64,000 nt of DNA from UBA1447 sp964627535 (GCA_964627535.1 CAZVJW010000017.1:1-64000), one strand, 5' to 3'. Shown: positions 17,824-27,982, numbered from the stretch's first letter. The notes: generated by a model not told the origin, from the sequence alone. Program-made: numbers and translations.

Positions 17824-18996
17824 ATGGAAGTCAGAAAAATATTGCCGGAAGAGCATATCGATATTCTTAAATTGAGGTCTGCCTCTTACAATTCAAAAAA
17901 GGACTTCAGCGACCCGGAAAAAACAAAGCTCGGCTATGAAAAAATCAGGGCGGTTTTTGACGACAGCGGAAAGGCCTGCTCCACAACCTGTGTTGAACCT
18001 TATACGATAAGGTTCAATGGCAGCAATGTCAAAATGGCGGGCATCGGCGCGGTTGCGACCTTACCGCAGGAGAGAAACAAAGGCTATGTCCGGAAACTGT
18101 TCACCTACTGCTTTGAGGAAATGAGGGAAAACGAACAGATATTTTCCTATCTGTTTCCTTTTTCACACCCCTATTACAGGATGTTCGGCTACGAGTGTAA
18201 TTATGACAGGCAATTTGTCACCATGCCGTTGAATGCTTTTGCAGAGTTAAAAGTACCCGGTCGGGTGGAGCAGCTTATTTACGATAAGCAGCTTGAGGAT
18301 ATCAAGGATATCTACAACTGCTTTATTGAAAACAAAAATCTTGCCGTCGTCAGAACTGACGAGCAGTGGAAAGCGCTGTTTGACAGGGACCCGTATACAG
18401 AACTTTACAGTACTTATATTTGGTACGACGGCGACGGAAATCCGTCAAGTTATGTTTCCTATGATTCTTCCGGGTCGGGGCAAGTTGAAATGCATATCTG
18501 TGAACTGGCTTTTAAAAACTATGAGGCTCTTAAAGGTTTGCTCGGTTTTCTATCTAAATTTCATCCTTTGTTCAAGGCGTTTAAGGGATATCTGCCGTCT
18601 TATATCGACCTGACAATTCTGGTTGCGGAACCGATTTTGATGCAGCGCGAGCTGAAGACCTTTGGCATGAACAGGATTATTGATGCCGAAAAGGTGCTTT
18701 CATACCTGAAATGCCCTGCTTATAACGACAGCGTATGTATTGAAGTCAGCGACAGCTCTATACCGTGGAATAACGGCATTTTTACCGTCAGCTTTGAAGA
18801 CGGCAGTGTGAGTGTTAAGAAGACAAGCAATGCGCCGGACCTCAGATGCAGTGTACAGTCGCTTACCCAATTTGCAACGGGATATGTGTCCCTTGCCAAG
18901 GCTGCCGAGTATAAAGCTGCGGTACTTCTGGGCAAACAAGAGCTGATGCTTTCGCTTTTTCCGCAAAAAGAGATGTTTATGACAGAGTCTTTTTAA
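17824..18996 (+). CDS. Eis-like GNAT N-acetyltransferase with SCP2-like C-terminal domain
   Basis: A 390-residue protein with the three-part layout of the Eis group: an N-terminal GNAT domain with the acetyl-CoA loop (QERNKGYVRKLF, about 82-93), a second GNAT-like domain, and a C-terminal sterol-carrier-like domain (FTVSFEDGSVSVKKT onward). A shared motif SYLFPFSHPYYRMFGYE lies in the first domain. Such enzymes acetylate amines, including aminoglycosides in mycobacteria; the substrate here is unknown. AAGGAG lies just upstream of ATG 17824, 34 bases after the lipase gene. Confidence 0.85.
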   Translation: MEVRKILPEEHIDILKLRSASYNSKKDFSDPEKTKLGYEKIRAVFDDSGKACSTTCVEPYTIRFNGSNVKMAGIGAVATLPQERNKGYVRKLFTYCFEEMRENEQIFSYLFPFSHPYYRMFGYECNYDRQFVTMPLNAFAELKVPGRVEQLIYDKQLEDIKDIYNCFIENKNLAVVRTDEQWKALFDRDPYTELYSTYIWYDGDGNPSSYVSYDSSGSGQVEMHICELAFKNYEALKGLLGFLSKFHPLFKAFKGYLPSYIDLTILVAEPILMQRELKTFGMNRIIDAEKVLSYLKCPAYNDSVCIEVSDSSIPWNNGIFTVSFEDGSVSVKKTSNAPDLRCSVQSLTQFATGYVSLAKAAEYKAAVLLGKQELMLSLFPQKEMFMTESF

Positions 18997-19198
18997 AAGT
19001 GAATATTTTAAGAAATGCTGAACTCATCTCTCCAAAGCATCAAGTGTAAATCAGGTTTAACTTGCTTTTATTGCGAATAAAGTCTAATATGTAGATTACA
19101 GAAACGTTTATATATCAAGATTTTCAACGCTGTCTGCCTGACACAACTTCAAATGCAGCCGGTTGATGTTATGGCTGATTTGTAAAAGAGGTGACAAA

Positions 19199-21214
19199 AT
19201 GAAGAGTGAGATTATCAGAGGGTTAATACTTAATGCATCGTTATTGCTATCTATAAGTATCGCGTATACCATTTTTTATACAAAATTATGGAAGAAAAAA
19301 AAGCTTTATGATGCGATTCTTGGAATGATTGTGGGATTTGTCGGCCTCATATTGATGATGAATACGGTCAGGCTTTCAACGGGAGTAATCTTTGACACAA
19401 GATCAATCCTTGTCAGTGTAACGGGACTGTTTTTCGGTTTTATTCCAACAGTGATAGCTGTAATAATAATCAGCGGGTACAGAATATTTTTGGGCGGCCC
19501 CGGGGTTTTGATGGGCGTAGCCGTAACCATACTGACTGCGAGCGCGGGTTTACTCTGGCGAAAATTCAGATGGGAAAAAATTATAACATCCAAGAAAGGA
19601 ACTTGGCCCGAATTTTACTTGTTCGGGCTTATCACACATATTGTTATGCTTGCTTGTACGACTGCTATACCGCAGAATATCCGTTTTGAAACGATTAAGC
19701 AAATCAGTCTTCCGGTTTTGCTGATATATCCGCTGGGTTCTTTACTGTTGTGCATCGTAATGCAGTACGGAATAATAAACAGCCGGACAAAATCAGATTT
19801 AAAAGAAAGTGAATTGCGTTTCAGAACAATGTTCGAACAGGCACCGATTGGTATTGCAATTGCAAACGATTATAAAATCATTTATGTTAACCTGATGTAT
19901 GAGAAAATTACAGGTATGTCGAAAGAACAGATATGCTCGCTTGATTGGGAAAGTTACACGCATCCGGATGATTTGGAACAGGATAAAAAACAATATCAAA
20001 AGCTAAAATCAGGCGAAATAGAAAGTTATTCAATGCCTAAAAGATACATCAAGCCGGACGGGCATATTGTTTGGGTAAATATGACGATTGCACCTTTAAA
20101 GGTTGGCAGCAACCTTACAGAAAGCCATTTGTGTATGATAGAGGATATTACCGAACGCAAACAAAAAGAAGAAAAAATACTTTATTTAAATTATCATGAT
20201 ATTTTAACCGGCTTATACAACCGGACATTTTTTGATAAAGAACAAAGACGGCTTGACAGACCTGACCAATTGCCAATGTCTTTTATTATTGGCGATATCA
20301 ATGGCTTGAAAATTATCAACGATGCTTTTGGGCATGCCCAGGGAGATAAGCTGTTAATTGAAACGGCAAAAATACTCAAGAACTGCTGCAGAGCGAGGGA
20401 TATCATTGCGCGCACGGGCGGAGATGAATTTTGCATTATTCTACCAAAAACCGATAGTAATACAGCGAAGATAATTTATAAAAAGATAAAAACTGCCTGC
20501 GAAGAATACGCTGTCAGAGCGGACAAAGACGGTTATTTTACAAGCATTTCATTAGGTTACTCAACAAAGAATAGTGAGGAAGAGCCGTTTGATAGTGTAT
20601 ATAAAGAAGCAGAGGAGAATATGTACAGACGCAAGCTGCTTGAACATAAAAGTTTGCACAGTTCCTTGATGACCTCAATCAAAACAACCATGTTTGAAAA
20701 AAGCAATGAAACCGAGGAACACGCTGAAAGGCTGGCTGATTTAGCGAAAAAGCTGGGAAAAGAACTTGGTTTAAACGACGAAGAGCTTGTTGCGCTTGAG
20801 TTGGCTTCGGTTCTTCATGATGTGGGCAAATTGAGCGTTGATCAAAAAATATTAAAAAAACCCGGTAAGTTAAATGCAGAAGAGTGGGTTGAAGTAAAGA
20901 AACATCCCGTGGTGGGGTATCGGATTGCTCAGGCTGTACCGGAACTCCGACATATTTCGGAATATATCTTATGTCATCACGAAAGGTGGGATGGGGAAGG
21001 CTATCCGCAAGGCTTGGCAGGCGAAGAAATCCCTTTATTATCCCGCATTCTCTCGGTTGTTGATGCCTATGATGCGATGACGCAAGACCGGGTATACAGC
21101 AAGGCTATGACAAAAGATGCAGCAGTTACGGAGATTGAAAAAAATGCCGGAACTCAGTTTGATGCGCATGTTGTCAGCGTTTTTTTTGAAACGATATTTA
21201 ACATCGATATGTAA
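19199..21214 (+). CDS. membrane sensor with PAS, GGDEF and HD-GYP domains
   Basis: A 671-residue cyclic-di-GMP signalling protein. Five or six N-terminal membrane helices resemble the 5TM-LYT receptor domain of LytS-like sensors. A PAS domain (about 205-320) ends in EDITERKQKEE. The GGDEF domain has an intact active site GGDEF at 407-411 and an upstream RARD I-site five residues before it. The HD-GYP domain has HDVGK near 540 and HHERWDGEGYPQGL. Synthesis and breakdown activities are thus both potentially present, tuned by the membrane/PAS input. The start ATG 19199 follows AGAGGTGA. The 200 bases upstream show no gene. Confidence 0.92.
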   Translation: MKSEIIRGLILNASLLLSISIAYTIFYTKLWKKKKLYDAILGMIVGFVGLILMMNTVRLSTGVIFDTRSILVSVTGLFFGFIPTVIAVIIISGYRIFLGGPGVLMGVAVTILTASAGLLWRKFRWEKIITSKKGTWPEFYLFGLITHIVMLACTTAIPQNIRFETIKQISLPVLLIYPLGSLLLCIVMQYGIINSRTKSDLKESELRFRTMFEQAPIGIAIANDYKIIYVNLMYEKITGMSKEQICSLDWESYTHPDDLEQDKKQYQKLKSGEIESYSMPKRYIKPDGHIVWVNMTIAPLKVGSNLTESHLCMIEDITERKQKEEKILYLNYHDILTGLYNRTFFDKEQRRLDRPDQLPMSFIIGDINGLKIINDAFGHAQGDKLLIETAKILKNCCRARDIIARTGGDEFCIILPKTDSNTAKIIYKKIKTACEEYAVRADKDGYFTSISLGYSTKNSEEEPFDSVYKEAEENMYRRKLLEHKSLHSSLMTSIKTTMFEKSNETEEHAERLADLAKKLGKELGLNDEELVALELASVLHDVGKLSVDQKILKKPGKLNAEEWVEVKKHPVVGYRIAQAVPELRHISEYILCHHERWDGEGYPQGLAGEEIPLLSRILSVVDAYDAMTQDRVYSKAMTKDAAVTEIEKNAGTQFDAHVVSVFFETIFNIDM

Positions 21215-21240
21215 CGATACATTAATTCTCATTATGCTAA

Positions 21241-21340
21241 TACCAATCCCTCTTTAAAACATAGTTAAAAATTCAGCACAAAAACCCATTTGTCAAAGGT
21301 TTTTGCTTGATTTCATAGAGGTTTATAATCGGGATTAGTA
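21241..21340. repeat. ~100-bp MITE-like element, variant B
   Basis: This begins TACCAATCCCTC, where other B copies read TACTAATCCCTC, and ends GGGATTAGTA. The interior matches the copy at 23662-23762 closely. TAA follows the right end, but the left flank reads CTA, so the left junction has mutated. No coding capacity. Confidence 0.85.
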
Positions 21341-21396
21341 TAAGATATTTAATTATCGTATCATTATTGTTCAAATTCTGTAAATGAAGTGATTAA

Positions 21397-22173
21397 GTGC
21401 AAAAATACAAAGGCTATTTGATATGTACTGATATTGACGGGACACTTGTCAATTCAAATGGTGAGATCAGCGAAAAAAACCTTGGTGCGATTAAACGCTT
21501 TCAACAGGAAGGCGGTTTGTTTACTGTTGCTACCGGCAGAGTGGCGGACTATGTGCTTAAATTTCCGTTTGTGCCCAACGCACCTGTTATCGGGGTTAAT
21601 GGTACGGTTATATTAGACCTTGACTCGAATGAAGTTATCCGTGATTTTCCGCTTTCCTGCGGATATGACGATGTGGTTGAATATATTGATAAAAACTATT
21701 CCGGAATGATAAGGAATTATGAGGTTTACACCCCCGGAGATTCTATATGTATTGAAGACCGCCCTGTTGCTGCAATTGTTGAGATGTTCAAGTCAAGTAA
21801 AGTTTACAAATTCCTTTTCCGCTTCTTCAATCCCGAAGATGCTGTTGCCATGAACCGCGATTTGGATGAAAAATTCGGAGACTGGTTTCTGTTTGACCGT
21901 AGTTGGCCGCTGGGGGTCGAAATGCATATTAAAAACAGCGGCAAGGGGCACTGCGTGAAACTGCTTAAAGAAGAAATGTGCCCCGGCATTCATACCGCCA
22001 TTGCCATCGGAGATTTTGAAAACGATATCACCATGATTCAGTTTGCCGACATCGGTTTTGCGACCGGAAACGCGCCGGACAGCGTTAAAAAACATGCCGA
22101 CAGAATCGCGCCGTCAAACGATCATGATGCGATAAGTTATGTGATTAATTCGATTTTTGTGCAGATGAACTGA
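21397..22173 (+). CDS. Cof-type HAD-IIB phosphatase
   Basis: A 258-residue cytosolic hydrolase of the haloacid dehalogenase superfamily, Cof (IIB) type. Motif I is DIDGTLV with nucleophile Asp near residue 12, the TGR motif follows near 47, a cap domain occupies about 85-185, and the C-terminal acidic motif GDFENDITMI binds magnesium. Members dephosphorylate sugar phosphates and similar metabolites. The start is GTG 21397 with a weak AAGTGA upstream. It stands alone behind a mobile repeat. Confidence 0.9.
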   Translation: MQKYKGYLICTDIDGTLVNSNGEISEKNLGAIKRFQQEGGLFTVATGRVADYVLKFPFVPNAPVIGVNGTVILDLDSNEVIRDFPLSCGYDDVVEYIDKNYSGMIRNYEVYTPGDSICIEDRPVAAIVEMFKSSKVYKFLFRFFNPEDAVAMNRDLDEKFGDWFLFDRSWPLGVEMHIKNSGKGHCVKLLKEEMCPGIHTAIAIGDFENDITMIQFADIGFATGNAPDSVKKHADRIAPSNDHDAISYVINSIFVQMN

Positions 22174-22419
22174 CTAAAATGAGGTTATGTTTTGAATATT
22201 AAAGATAAATAAACCGCCTCACAGCTCTGCGGCAGAGATATGAATCACATTTTACCTAATTAGTGTTCCGTCGTGACAATGAAATATTGAAATTCATTAT
22301 TTTTGTTAAAGTATGTAATTTGATAAACCTTATTGAGTTTGGTGATAGGATTTTTCCGGGCAAATGCGAACAGGACAATGATTATTTATATACAACCGAA
22401 ACTGATATTGAGGGAAGGG

Positions 22420-23421
22420 ATGATAATTTTGGATAACAAGATTATCAGCTGGCTGCTGGAAGAGGAGAACCCTTCCATCAGATACTTTGCGTTGACTTCA
22501 TTGATTGGCTGCCCGCCGGATGCACCGGAGGTTATTCAAGCCGAGAAAGCGATAATGGAGCGGGGAGCTGTGCCGGCAATACTGGCGAAACAAAGTACGG
22601 ACGGCTCCTGGAGTGTGCCCGAAAAATTTTACACAGATAAATACAAAGGAACCGTATGGGTTCTGCTGCTGCTTGCCGCATTGGGGGTGGACCCGCAAGA
22701 TGAACGGGTGAAAAAAGCCTGCGAATTCATATTTTGCTGCTCGCAGGAACCTGAAAGCGGTGGGTTTTCGGTGGAACAGAGCGCAAAAACCGGAACCGGC
22801 CTTCCCAGTTATGTGATTCCATGCCTCACCGGCAACATGGCATATGCGCTCATCAGGCTCGGATATGCGGATGACCCAAGGCTGCAAAAGGCGCTGAAGT
22901 GGATTACGGATATCCAACGTGCGGACGACGGAACTGATGGTGTTCCGAAAGGGCAACCCTATGACCGTTTTGAGATTTGCTGGGGACGCCATACATGCCA
23001 TATGGGTGCGGCTAAAACGCTCAAAGCTCTGGCGGAGGTTCCGCCGGGAAATAGAAGTCCGGAAATCATTAAAAAAACGCAGGAGCTATCAGAATATTTT
23101 CTTCTTCATCACCTTTACAAGAAAAGCCATAACCTCAGCGAAGTGGCCAAGCCCGGCTGGCTGAAGCTTGGCTTTCCGCTGATGTATCAGACAGATATTC
23201 TGGAGCTGCTGGAAATGTTCGCGCAGATGAAGATAAAGGACGGGCGGCTCCTGGACGCAGTCAATATTTTAAAAAGCAAGCAAACGGGAGACGGGGTATG
23301 GCTGCTTGAAAACTCTTATAACGGCAAGACGCTGGTGAATATCGAGCAAAAAGGCAAACCTTCCAAGTGGATAACATTTAAAGCGCTGAAGGTTTTAAAG
23401 AATATGCAGACTTTTAGCTAA
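22420..23421 (+). CDS. terpene cyclase/prenyltransferase-repeat (alpha/alpha toroid) protein
   Basis: A 333-residue soluble protein built of repeats of the squalene-cyclase/prenyltransferase type: QSTDGSWSV near residue 58, KYKGTVWVLLLLAALG near 71, GRHTCHMGAAKTLKALA near 190 and KQTGDGVWLLENSY near 290. It lacks a DxDD protonation motif, so classic cyclase activity is unlikely. Small clostridial relatives are annotated only by fold. ATG 22420 lies very near GAGGGAAGG; in-frame TTG 22429 would have better spacing. The 246 bases before it hold no recognisable gene. Confidence 0.75.
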   Translation: MIILDNKIISWLLEEENPSIRYFALTSLIGCPPDAPEVIQAEKAIMERGAVPAILAKQSTDGSWSVPEKFYTDKYKGTVWVLLLLAALGVDPQDERVKKACEFIFCCSQEPESGGFSVEQSAKTGTGLPSYVIPCLTGNMAYALIRLGYADDPRLQKALKWITDIQRADDGTDGVPKGQPYDRFEICWGRHTCHMGAAKTLKALAEVPPGNRSPEIIKKTQELSEYFLLHHLYKKSHNLSEVAKPGWLKLGFPLMYQTDILELLEMFAQMKIKDGRLLDAVNILKSKQTGDGVWLLENSYNGKTLVNIEQKGKPSKWITFKALKVLKNMQTFS

Positions 23422-23549
23422 AATTTTTATAATATGCAGCCGGTATTTGCCAAAGCATTTGCCGGCTTTACAGAATGCGCAATTTACTTTTACTTTCCGA
23501 TGCTATATAATCTAACAAATGATTCATAAAAGTACACAGGTACCGTTCA

Positions 23550-23648
23550 TACTAATTCACGATTTAAAAACCTCTAAAAATCAAGTAAAAGCTTTGATTT
23601 ATGAGGCTTTGTGAGGATTTTTTAGTTAGGTTTTATGAGTAATTAGTA
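23550..23648. repeat. ~100-bp MITE-like element, variant A
   Basis: Ends are TACTAATTCACG and GTAATTAGTA with imperfect inverted repeats about 35 bases long (shared blocks AAAAACCT and AAAAATC). The flanks read TCA and TCG, a near-match to a 3-bp duplication. It lies 13 bases before a variant B copy. Confidence 0.88.
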
Positions 23649-23661
23649 TCGGATTCATTAA

Positions 23662-23762
23662 TACTAATCCCTCTTTATAACATAGCTAAAAATTCAACAC
23701 AAAAACCCATTTATCAAAGGTTTTTGCTTGATTTCATGGAGGTTTTATAATCGGGATTAGTA
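23662..23762. repeat. ~100-bp MITE-like element, variant B
   Basis: Ends are TACTAATCCCTC and GGGATTAGTA; TAA flanks both sides at 23659-23661 and 23763-23765 as an exact 3-bp target duplication. With the adjacent A copy it fills most of the gap between 23421 and 23777. Confidence 0.9.
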
Positions 23763-23776
23763 TAAATAATCGAAAA

Positions 23777-25214
23777 GTGAGACCTTTTATTGTGGAATTG
23801 TCAAAATCAAGACGGAAAAGCATCATGTTAACAGTCGGAATAGGGTCTTTTATGGCCACGATGGATTCAAGCGTGGTAAACATTTCCCTTCCGCAGATCG
23901 GTTCTTATTTCAAGGCTTCCATGTCCGCTATTGAGTGGGTCATCATAGCCTATTTGCTTGTTATCAGCAGTCTTCTCCTAACTTACGGCAGATTCGGGGA
24001 TATGTACGGACATAAAAAGCTGTTTATTGCCGGATTTGTTATATTTACAATCGGTTCCGGCTTCTGCGGGTTGTCACCTTCCATTACCGTGCTTATTGTT
24101 TCGAGGGCAATTCAGGCAACCGGTGCCGGAATGCTTATGGCGATGGGTCCGGCGATTATAACGGAGGTGACTCCCTCGAAGGATAGGGGTAAGGCACTCG
24201 GCTTGAATGGGATAGCGGTATATCGCTCTGACTTCGGGGCCGGTAATAGGCGGTTTGCTGACTTCGCATTTCGGCTGGCAGAGTATATTTTATATTAATA
24301 TCCCCGTCGGTGTGCTTGGCTTTTTTATGGGCAGAAAATTTCTTACTGATAAAGAACCCGATAAATCTCAAAAGTTTGACATCCCGGGGGCAGTGCTTAT
24401 ATTTTTCGCAATGGCAGCGCTTATTTTACCGCTTAATTTCGGTGAAACAACCGGATGGAACAGTCCCGAAATCATAGGTCTGTTCGCTCTTTCTGCTTTT
24501 CTTTTTGCAGCTTTTGGTTACAGAGAGACGAAAGCAAAAGCGCCGATGATGGATTTATCACTCTTTAAAAACAGGTTGTTTACCATGAGTAATATTTCAC
24601 TGCTGATATCCTTTATAGCGGGTTTTTCAATAACTTTGATAATGCCTTTTTATTTTCAGAATTTAAGAGGTATGTCCGCATCGCTTGCCGGTCTGATGCT
24701 GATTCCACAACCGATTGTGACCATATTGGTTATCCCCTTCAGCGGCAGGCTTTCGGATAAAATCGACAGCAGATACTTAAGTTCGTTGGGGATGCTGTTT
24801 GTCGCGGTTGGGATGTTTCTGCTAAGCACGTTGGATATCAATTCTACCCCTTTGAAGTCTTCGCTGTTTTTAATGCTTTTAGGTTTGGGCAACGGCGCTT
24901 TCCAAACACCGAACAACAGCTCAATTATGGGATGTGTGCCGGCAGAAAGAAGAGGAATAGCTTCAGGGATGCTCGCGACAATGAGAAACATAGGCATGGT
25001 TTTGGGCACTGCAATTGCGGGCACGGTGTTTACCGCAAGGCAGAACCAATTAACCGCCGCATTAAAACTTCGCGGAATTGCAGGCGAGACGTTAAGAATA
25101 CAGTCTTTTACCGGTGCTTTTCATACAACCTACATAATGGCAGGCTGCCTTGCTTTGGTTGCCGTTTTAGCATCAATGACCAAAGGACCGGTAAATACAC
25201 CCAAAAAACCTTAA
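23777..25214 (+). pseudogene. MFS drug exporter (DHA2/EmrB type), frameshifted
   Basis: Two reading frames together encode one 14-helix MFS exporter of the DHA2 (EmrB/QacA) type. The first covers about 148 residues through SKDRGKALGLNGIAV, with the motif GRFGDMYGHKKLF; the second resumes with IALTSGPVIGGLLTSHFGW. The join needs removal of one base, an extra T at about 24221 (GTA-T-ATC), so a +1 frameshift divides the gene. Outside that base both halves look normal, so either a recent inactivation or a sequence error is possible. The true start may be GTG 23792. A drug-efflux role is only family-level inference. Confidence 0.85.
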
Positions 25215-25251
25215 TCAAAATATACATTGAAAGATTGGAAGGAATAACCTC

Positions 25252-26253
25252 ATGAAAAAGATCGTGTCCTATATCTTGTCGGTATCTATACTCATCGGCA
25301 TTTTTTCGCTTTCCGTCAGCGCCAAATCAGCAGGCACTCAGGCTGCCATAAAAACCGAAACAATAACCGTTGCCGATATGCTGGATTATTTTGTCGGCAG
25401 TGTAAAGGACAATTCGAATAAAGTAAAGAAAAACGCATCGGTTTTGAACATGATAAAAACCGATGCGGGCGAAGGATGGGCACTCAGCAATTCTTTGGTC
25501 CTGAATAAAAAATATATGGTGCCGCACAGCCAGCAGTATTATCAAACGGGTGTGCCGGGCGGCATCTGCAACAAAGCGGCGGCGATGATGGTTCTTTCTT
25601 ATTACCGGGACGCAAAGGGCTATTCCAAGCTCCCGAATGACAAAAAGATGTTTCTGGAGCTGACAGAGGTTTTTAATTCGATTACAAAAGCGTATCCATG
25701 GTTCTTCAAGAACGGGTTCATCAACGAAAATCTGGATATCAGAAACGGTTATGAAATGCTTGGCACCTATGAAGCAGGACTGGCTTATTACCTTTACAGC
25801 AAGGGGTATAAAGACGCCGCGCAAAATGTTGTCAACAATATAAGCTGCAGTATTCTGAGGCTGCCGGATGCGGGGTCCAACCTGCTGCTGAAGTTTATTG
25901 TATCTTTCTTCTCAAGCTGGCTTTCCGAAAAGACCGGCGGGAAGCTGAAACTTTCCACCGATATCACAGCAAACACAAACGATATTATTTTGAATTCGGT
26001 TAAAAAAGGCGAACCGGTCATCATCGGCTGTTTGGCCGCACTCGGCAACGATATTTATGCCGTGCATTACTTTGTTGCTGCCGGTTATTACATGATGAGC
26101 CGCGATGTCAAAATCAACGGTAAAACAATATATACTTTGGACAAGGAATATTTGGAAGTGTATAACACCTGGGATCAAACCAGCTCTGTTATCAACTGGA
26201 CCGTTTTCAAAAACACCGCAATGTATTCCTCGATTTCGCTGGCGGATTTATAA
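25252..26253 (+). CDS. exported C39-like cysteine peptidase-fold protein
   Basis: A 333-residue protein with a signal peptide (about 1-24, ending VSAK). The mature part has a papain-like catalytic layout as in C39-like peptidases: Cys in GGICNKAAAMMVLSYY (about residue 104), His in VHYFVAAGYY (about 272) and an Asn/Asp segment YNTWDQTSS (about 304). There is no ABC transporter or double-glycine leader nearby, so it is not a bacteriocin-processing C39 enzyme. It is followed by a terminator and then a longer paralogue. Secreted proteolysis is plausible; activity and target are unproven. Confidence 0.7.
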   Translation: MKKIVSYILSVSILIGIFSLSVSAKSAGTQAAIKTETITVADMLDYFVGSVKDNSNKVKKNASVLNMIKTDAGEGWALSNSLVLNKKYMVPHSQQYYQTGVPGGICNKAAAMMVLSYYRDAKGYSKLPNDKKMFLELTEVFNSITKAYPWFFKNGFINENLDIRNGYEMLGTYEAGLAYYLYSKGYKDAAQNVVNNISCSILRLPDAGSNLLLKFIVSFFSSWLSEKTGGKLKLSTDITANTNDIILNSVKKGEPVIIGCLAALGNDIYAVHYFVAAGYYMMSRDVKINGKTIYTLDKEYLEVYNTWDQTSSVINWTVFKNTAMYSSISLADL

Positions 26254-26274
26254 ACGAAAAGCGATAAAAGACGT

Positions 26275-26312
26275 AAAAGCATGCCGCAAAACTCCGGCAT
26301 GCTTTTGTTTGT
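26275..26312 (+). terminator. intrinsic terminator after the first C39-like gene
   Basis: A perfect 12-base stem (AAAAGCATGCCG with CGGCATGCTTTT) closes an 8-base loop and is followed by GTTTGTTT. It separates the two paralogous peptidase genes into separate transcripts. Confidence 0.9.
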
Positions 26313-26401
26313 TTACTTTTATTTTCATTTGTTATACAATGAAACACACGATTAATATAACAATAGGAAAACGGATATTTTATGGAAAGGAAGTCAACCC
26401 G

Positions 26402-27982
26402 ATGAAAAAAATATTTTCCGTTATTTTAGCAGTTTCCCTGCTGTTAAGCAGCCTAACAATTGCTGTCAGCGCCAAAGCAGCTGTTTACCCGAAAATAAAC
26501 GAGAAAATCGCAAGGGATGTGGCTACATTTTATTTAGCAACCCTTGAGCCTTTTTCGCTTTCCGTTGACAAGATGACCGGCGCGCAAAGTATGAGCTTTG
26601 AGGATACGGCAGCGCAAAATGATCTTGTTGAACTCGGTTCGGATTTCACACTGCTCGAGGGGCGCGAACTTTATAATATTGACGATGAAACCGCTTTTTA
26701 TAATTTCAGCTTCGAAAGCACTGCGGACAGGAACCTGAACGGGTATATAACGGTTTCCGTCAATTCAGACCTGCCCTTTGTGATGGAGCAGGAATTTTCT
26801 CCGTCTCCCTATGCAGGTGATGCCATTGTGACGACCTATTATATCAGCCCAATGGTTTATTTCAATGAAACAGCTGACGGAAAATATCTGAATAAAGACG
26901 GCGAGGCAGTTGCCTTCAGCCAAATCGAGGGAAGTTTTAAGGACTACAGCGATTACAGAACCGGTTTATATTTGAATAATTACAGTTTCATACAAGTCGT
27001 CGTCAAAGAAAACAACCAAACACTTTCGGCAATTAAACAAGCGAAGGCGGCGGGCTTTTGGGCGGATTTCAGCTTTGAGAGCATCAAGGCATATATTGTC
27101 GATTTGCTGTATTATTATCTGGGAAGCATCATGCGCACTGCGAACCTGGAGAAGGATAATGCTAATGTCGAAAAGTTTATCAAGAACCATGCGGGCGAAG
27201 GTTATACGCTTAGCTTTTCTTCAATTGTTGATAAAGACTATATGGTGCCGCGCCGGCAATCTTATTATGAGACGAATGTTGGGAACGGCATCTGCGGCAA
27301 GGCTTCCTCCATGATGGCGCTTGCTTTTTACAGGGACGGCAGAGGCTTTTCCTCGCTGCCGGATGATGCAGCCATGTATGCCCAACTCAGCGAGATTTAT
27401 GAAAACATTACAAGCTGCTTCTCGTTTTTCTTCGAAGATGAATTTGTGAACGACGAGATGGGCTTAAGCGAAAGTTATGAGATGCTCGGCACTCTGGATA
27501 TGGGTCTTGCTTATTATCTGTACAGTAAAGGTTACCGGGATGCTGCGCAAAATGTTATTGATAATGCCTGTTTCAGTATAACCTTCGTGCCGGACGCAAT
27601 CAGCGATGTTTTAATGACGGTATTGAAAGCGGCTATGTCAAAATGGCTATATGATAAAACAAACGGAGAACTGACATTCTTAACCGCCGTGACAGCAAGT
27701 GCAAATGATATTGTTATCAATACATTGAAAAAAGGCGAACCGGTGGTGATAGGTTCACTGGCGGCAATTGGCTGTGACGAATATTCAAACCATTATTTCC
27801 CCGGGGTGGGGTATTACAAGATGGTTTATGATTATAAACTGAATAATATTACCGTTTACGAACTGAGCAAAGAGTATGTTGAAGTATATGACACCTGGGG
27901 CTCACACAGCTCTATTATGAATTGGTCTGTTTTTAAAAGCACAGCACTGTATTCGGCGACTTCGCTGGCGGATGTGCAATAA
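26402..27982 (+). CDS. exported C39-like cysteine peptidase-fold protein with N-terminal prodomain
   Basis: A 526-residue paralogue of the protein at 25252. After a signal peptide (about 1-24) comes an extra domain of about 200 residues (YNFSFES, NGYITVSVNSDLPFVMEQE) that resembles propeptide/inhibitor modules found in front of secreted clostridial peptidases. The C-terminal 270 residues align with the neighbour: NGICGKASSMMALAFY (Cys), NHYFPGVGYY (His) and YDTWGSHSS. The start ATG 26402 follows GGAAAGGAAG. The extra module could keep the enzyme latent until export; that is inference. Its own promoter probably lies in the AT-rich stretch around 26312-26340. Confidence 0.7.
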   Translation: MKKIFSVILAVSLLLSSLTIAVSAKAAVYPKINEKIARDVATFYLATLEPFSLSVDKMTGAQSMSFEDTAAQNDLVELGSDFTLLEGRELYNIDDETAFYNFSFESTADRNLNGYITVSVNSDLPFVMEQEFSPSPYAGDAIVTTYYISPMVYFNETADGKYLNKDGEAVAFSQIEGSFKDYSDYRTGLYLNNYSFIQVVVKENNQTLSAIKQAKAAGFWADFSFESIKAYIVDLLYYYLGSIMRTANLEKDNANVEKFIKNHAGEGYTLSFSSIVDKDYMVPRRQSYYETNVGNGICGKASSMMALAFYRDGRGFSSLPDDAAMYAQLSEIYENITSCFSFFFEDEFVNDEMGLSESYEMLGTLDMGLAYYLYSKGYRDAAQNVIDNACFSITFVPDAISDVLMTVLKAAMSKWLYDKTNGELTFLTAVTASANDIVINTLKKGEPVVIGSLAAIGCDEYSNHYFPGVGYYKMVYDYKLNNITVYELSKEYVEVYDTWGSHSSIMNWSVFKSTALYSATSLADVQ

